Positions 60,701-64,000 of a stretch of 64,000 nucleotides of DNA are shown in pieces (within the stretch, counting starts at the first letter, position 1; each line of letters opens with the position of its first letter). The DNA is from Enoplolaimus lenunculus (lineage: Eukaryota > Nematoda > Enoplea > Enoplida > Thoracostomopsidae). Under the pieces are notes generated by a model. That model worked only from the letters and a program-made list of their open reading frames with translations. It had not been told where the DNA came from and searched no databases. The DNA is taken from contig JASANG010003268.1 in assembly GCA_030248215.1 (NCBI GenBank), positions 46,747 through 110,746 of the forward strand. Direction: 5' to 3'. The translations under genes were made by a program, and so were the position numbers.

Positions 60701-61236
60701 TTCGGGCAAATTAGGCACCACATCATGTGTATCCTCAAATAATAAAATGAATAATAAATTTATGATAAGTCTTGGAGGTAAGAATGACCTTTATACCTAA
60801 ACATTAACTCTCAGCCAAAGTTGGTTTAGACCTTAACGTTTGTTTCTAATGCCAGTTAAAGCAAAAAAACATTCCGCCTGTAATCTTTACATGGTCCACA
60901 AGGTGTATAACTCATGCCACATTACTGCTGTACCTTTAATTCTTTTGTTAGCAAGCATTGAGTCCAATCGCCACCGGATAACGGCCGCTTTTTCAACTAT
61001 ATATCCGGTAATTGGAGACACCACCAGTATCGAACGGTACTGCTCCATAAGCAATTAGGCAGAACTGCAAGTGCAACTTCCCCAACACCATCGCTTCATC
61101 TAAAAGAAGGCCACGCAATACTTAAAGTAAAAAATTTTAAAATTAAACTAATCTAAACTGACATTATCTCACTTGAATCAAAGTTCTGTTTTATTTTTAG
61201 GGTAAAAAATAAATAAATTGACCACTGAGCAGTGGC

Positions 61237-62117
61237 GTAGCAATAGACCTGTCAGAACAGGATCACTAGAACTTCTGGGATCAGATCCACTAAACTGGTG
61301 AGAAGCGGTAAATAAACTGTAGAACAGGGTCACTGAACTATCAAACAGATAAGTTGATTTGTAAGGATCAGGTAGAATAAAGACCTGTAGAAACAATTCG
61401 ATGACTGTGAACAGCGGTAAATCAATTGAACAGGTCTACTAAAATCCAACGATCATAAAATAAAACAGTCCAATCAACTGTGAACCCATTTAATCAACTC
61501 GACAGATTCAACAATCGTCCAACCCCCTAATCAAAAAAAACACAGGATCAATAAACTGTGGGACAGGGTCAATAAACTGAGTGGGACGGGGTCAATAAAC
61601 TGTGGGACGGGGTCGCTGAACTGTGGGACGGATCACTGAACTGTGGGACGGGGTCGATGAACTGTGGGACGGGTTCAATAAACTGTGGGACGCGGTCAAT
61701 AAACTGTGGGACGGGGTCACTAAACTGTGGACGGGGTCACTGAACTGTGGGACGGATCACTAAACTGTGGGACGGGGTCAATGAACTGTGGGACGGGGTC
61801 AATAAACTGTGGGACGGGGTCGATGAACTGCGGGGCGGGGTCACTGAACTGTGGGACGGGGTCGCTTAACTGTGGGACGAATCACTAAACTGTGGGACGG
61901 GGTGGATGAACTGTTGGACGGGGTCACTTAACTGTGGGACGGGGTCACTGAACTGTGGGACGAATCACTAAACTGTGGGACGGGGTCGATGAACTGTGGG
62001 ACGGGGTCACTGAACTGAGGGACGGGGTGAATAAACTGTGGGACGGGGTCATGAACTTGTTTTGACAAGGTGCTAATAACCGGTGGGCTGGTGGTCGGCT
62101 GTGGGACGGGTGTTACA
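61237..62117. repeat. 21-bp minisatellite, copy 4
   Basis: CTGTGGGACGGGGTCAATAA units, regular from about 61550 to 62050. The part at 61237-61550 is so altered that the unit is only just visible. Confidence 0.88.
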
Positions 62118-62844
62118 ATCAGATCTGAAATTTCCGAGGGCGGTTTCGATGTGTTACCAATCAGAAGTTCTGAAGAATTGAAAAAAGAATACAAAACAGA
62201 AATTTAAACCTCAGCCTACATCAAACATAATTCAATACTTAAGTAAGATTTCAGAAACGCAAATGTAATTAATGTTACTGAATCAATAAATGTCAACTTA
62301 CTGACAAAATGCTTGCAAGTCACTCGGTTCACAATGGACGACTGGCATCGCCAGGTCCTGCGTCGTTGACAGCCCGAATTCTAAACTGGTACGTTTCGCG
62401 TTCGCTCAGACCAGGGATCGTATGTTCCGTGCCAGGAATTGGATACGGGATTCACCGGTGACCATGTACCACCGCCCTTTTTCTCGAATTTTTCAATGAT
62501 ATAACCTGAAAACAAAAAATATATGCCATCATAAGCCTGAAATATTAAAAAAACCTTCGAAACCTTATAATTTACTATTACAGCTGTGTCGGTAATAAAG
62601 GCGTTCGGTAGAAAGTTGAGCCTAAATGGGCACAAGGTAATGTGTGGTGGATATGCGTCCGGCTAATCATGATGGTCTGTATTGTTAATATGGTGTACCA
62701 ACGTTTAACGCTGTATACGGAGAACGGCCAATGTATAGAACAGGTTTGCGACAGTAGTCTAACCATATTCATAAGTTTAAGCCTAAGCCAAAGCACGTAC
62801 GAATAGCTCATACCTCAGCCCTAATTCACAAAGGCTCGTAGGTC

Positions 62845-63108
62845 CACTGTAAATTCCAGTGAATTGATTTTAACTCAGAATGAGTTGAATGCTCAGAAGT
62901 CTGAGCTTCTGAATAAGGTGTTTCAGAAAACTCAGGATTGTGAATATGAATGGAACTCAATCTGGGATTAAATTGATTCAGACTCGGCGCGGAATTAAGT
63001 CAAGCGCACGTGTGAGTTAATATTTACTGTTATTAACTCAGGGCCACGCCGAAATAGCTAATTCTGCTGTCAGAGTTGATTAATCAATTAATTGGAATTT
63101 ACACTGTG
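62845..63108. mobile_element. Family D MITE in copy 4
   Basis: CACTGTAAATTCCAGTGAAT to GGAATTTACACTGTG; the same insertion as in the other three copies, with additional indels. Confidence 0.65.
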
Positions 63109-64000
63109 TATGCTTTCTAAAAACTCGCGAAAAACCAATCTTTTAAGATTAAAATAGTAATTTTAGTAATTTTCACAAAAAAAACATTAATAAGCAAAAT
63201 TCAGTTTTTATATGTTTTTTATTTTTAAGACATTTTGCTGTAGAAATATTTTGACGGAAGTTGATTGTGAACTCTTCAGCTGAACAATTGCATCACAAAC
63301 CTTTTCAACACAGCAACAACATTAGACCAGTGAAATATTAGAATTTAACATACGCCACGTAATTTGAACAAATACCCTTTTTTGATTGGATTTCACCGTC
63401 GTCTTTTGGCGGAGTCCATTGGACGGATTTTTGGTCATTTTCGGGGAGCGCCCGAGAGACCGTAATATGTATCTGAAATATTTAAAGTCAACAAATAATT
63501 ATAAAATATGAATAATCGATGGAGATATTTTTTTGTTATCATTTTACCAATCTTTTTGCATTCACCGAAAACTTTTTGAGCATCACAATTGTGGTTTCAG
63601 AATCATTTTGTAGTTGAAATTCCTACATAATGAATTGTTAGGTTCTCATAGGCAATTCTCAAAATTTCGGACGTCTGGCAAATGCTCTGAAACGCGGATT
63701 TTTTTGTATGCAATATATGTGTTATTGACAGCGAAATTGTGAGAGAAGGCATCTTATAATTTTCTTCAAAAAATTTTCTGAGGGGAAATAGTAATTCGGA
63801 ATTTGTTATTTTATCACAAATGATTTTCCGAGAGGAAAAATTATGAGACACAAAGGAACCTTACCATTTATCACAAACATTACGAATTACAGCTGTGGTT
63901 AATTTATCCAACGCTACACACAGGGCTCTTCGCCAGTAGGTTTGAGGGGCTAAAATTTTTCCAAGAGGTGGAGGTTTTTTGATGACTTACAAATGAGATT

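Larger units (their letters stand above)
56851..63471 (-). pseudogene. Twitchin exons of copy 4, frame-broken
   Basis: Exon-like blocks in reading order: about 63376-63471 (FN3-13a, largely lost), 62302-62505 (FN3-13b, 204 bp instead of 201, indels), about 60934-61118 and 60594-60733 (FN3-14), 60009-60167 (Ig-7a, 159 bp), 58453-58578 (Ig-7b, 126 bp), 57953-58103 (FN3-15a) and about 56851-57007 (FN3-15b, only the ends recognisable). No exon is fully intact. Lengths differ from copies 2 and 3 by 1-5 bases, which is typical of indel damage. Confidence 0.7.
56599..64000. repeat. Copy 4 (-) of the four-fold inverted block, cut by the window end
   Basis: Complement of copy 1. Near the loop its details agree with copy 1 (CCTGAATAATTTATATTGTT) rather than copy 2. 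It is the most damaged copy. It still runs through the octamer (about 63892) at the window end, so the structure continues beyond 64000. Confidence 0.88.

Overview
The window is a stretch of an intron-rich animal genome that carries part of one giant muscle gene. It encodes a titin/twitchin-family protein (twitchin, UNC-22, projectin type). On the + strand, 34 well-formed exons between 3753 and 33602 (about 1,760 codons) encode six complete intracellular Ig domains and thirteen fibronectin type III (FN3) domains, the first and last of which are incomplete. They follow the regular FN3-FN3-Ig super-repeat of twitchins. The FN3 modules alternate between two types. Type 1 has the pattern PGxPxGPL...DDGG...VEK...AKNPFG. 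Type 2 has DEPGKP...DWDKD...DGG...AKPRN. Neither end of the gene is in the window, and no kinase domain is seen. The organism is an invertebrate. TTAGGC-like repeats (the nematode telomere unit) are common, but they sit inside dispersed elements and so are only weak evidence for a nematode.

Layout: 1-3752 is intronic sequence full of dispersed repeats. From 3753 to 33602 lie the twitchin exons, separated by introns of about 0.25-1.9 kb. These introns are packed with short palindromic, MITE-like elements (at least six families), tRNA-derived SINE-like copies, and minisatellites, several of which have grown directly out of splice sites. From about 33.1 kb to the end, the next block of the gene (half an FN3, then FN3, FN3, Ig, FN3) appears four times in alternating orientation: + (about 33.1-40.26 kb), - (40.77-48.02 kb), + (48.74-56.07 kb), - (56.60 kb to the window end). 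The second half of this region is, to a good approximation, the reverse complement of the first. Its fold-back junction falls on a palindromic octamer, ACAGCTGT.

The four copies share stretches of several hundred identical bases, yet differ by many small insertions and deletions. These damage the exons of copy 1 after about 34.5 kb, parts of copy 3, and most of copy 4. Copy 2 (minus strand) and parts of copy 3 hold the best reading of the domains that follow 33602. The block is either a recent inverted amplification inside the gene or a fold-back/assembly artefact of noisy long reads. The sequence alone cannot decide, but the error pattern makes an artefact a serious possibility.

No other protein-coding gene, functional RNA gene, CRISPR array or bacterial-type regulatory signal is supported. 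Most long open frames outside the listed exons come from tandem repeats whose unit length is a multiple of three.
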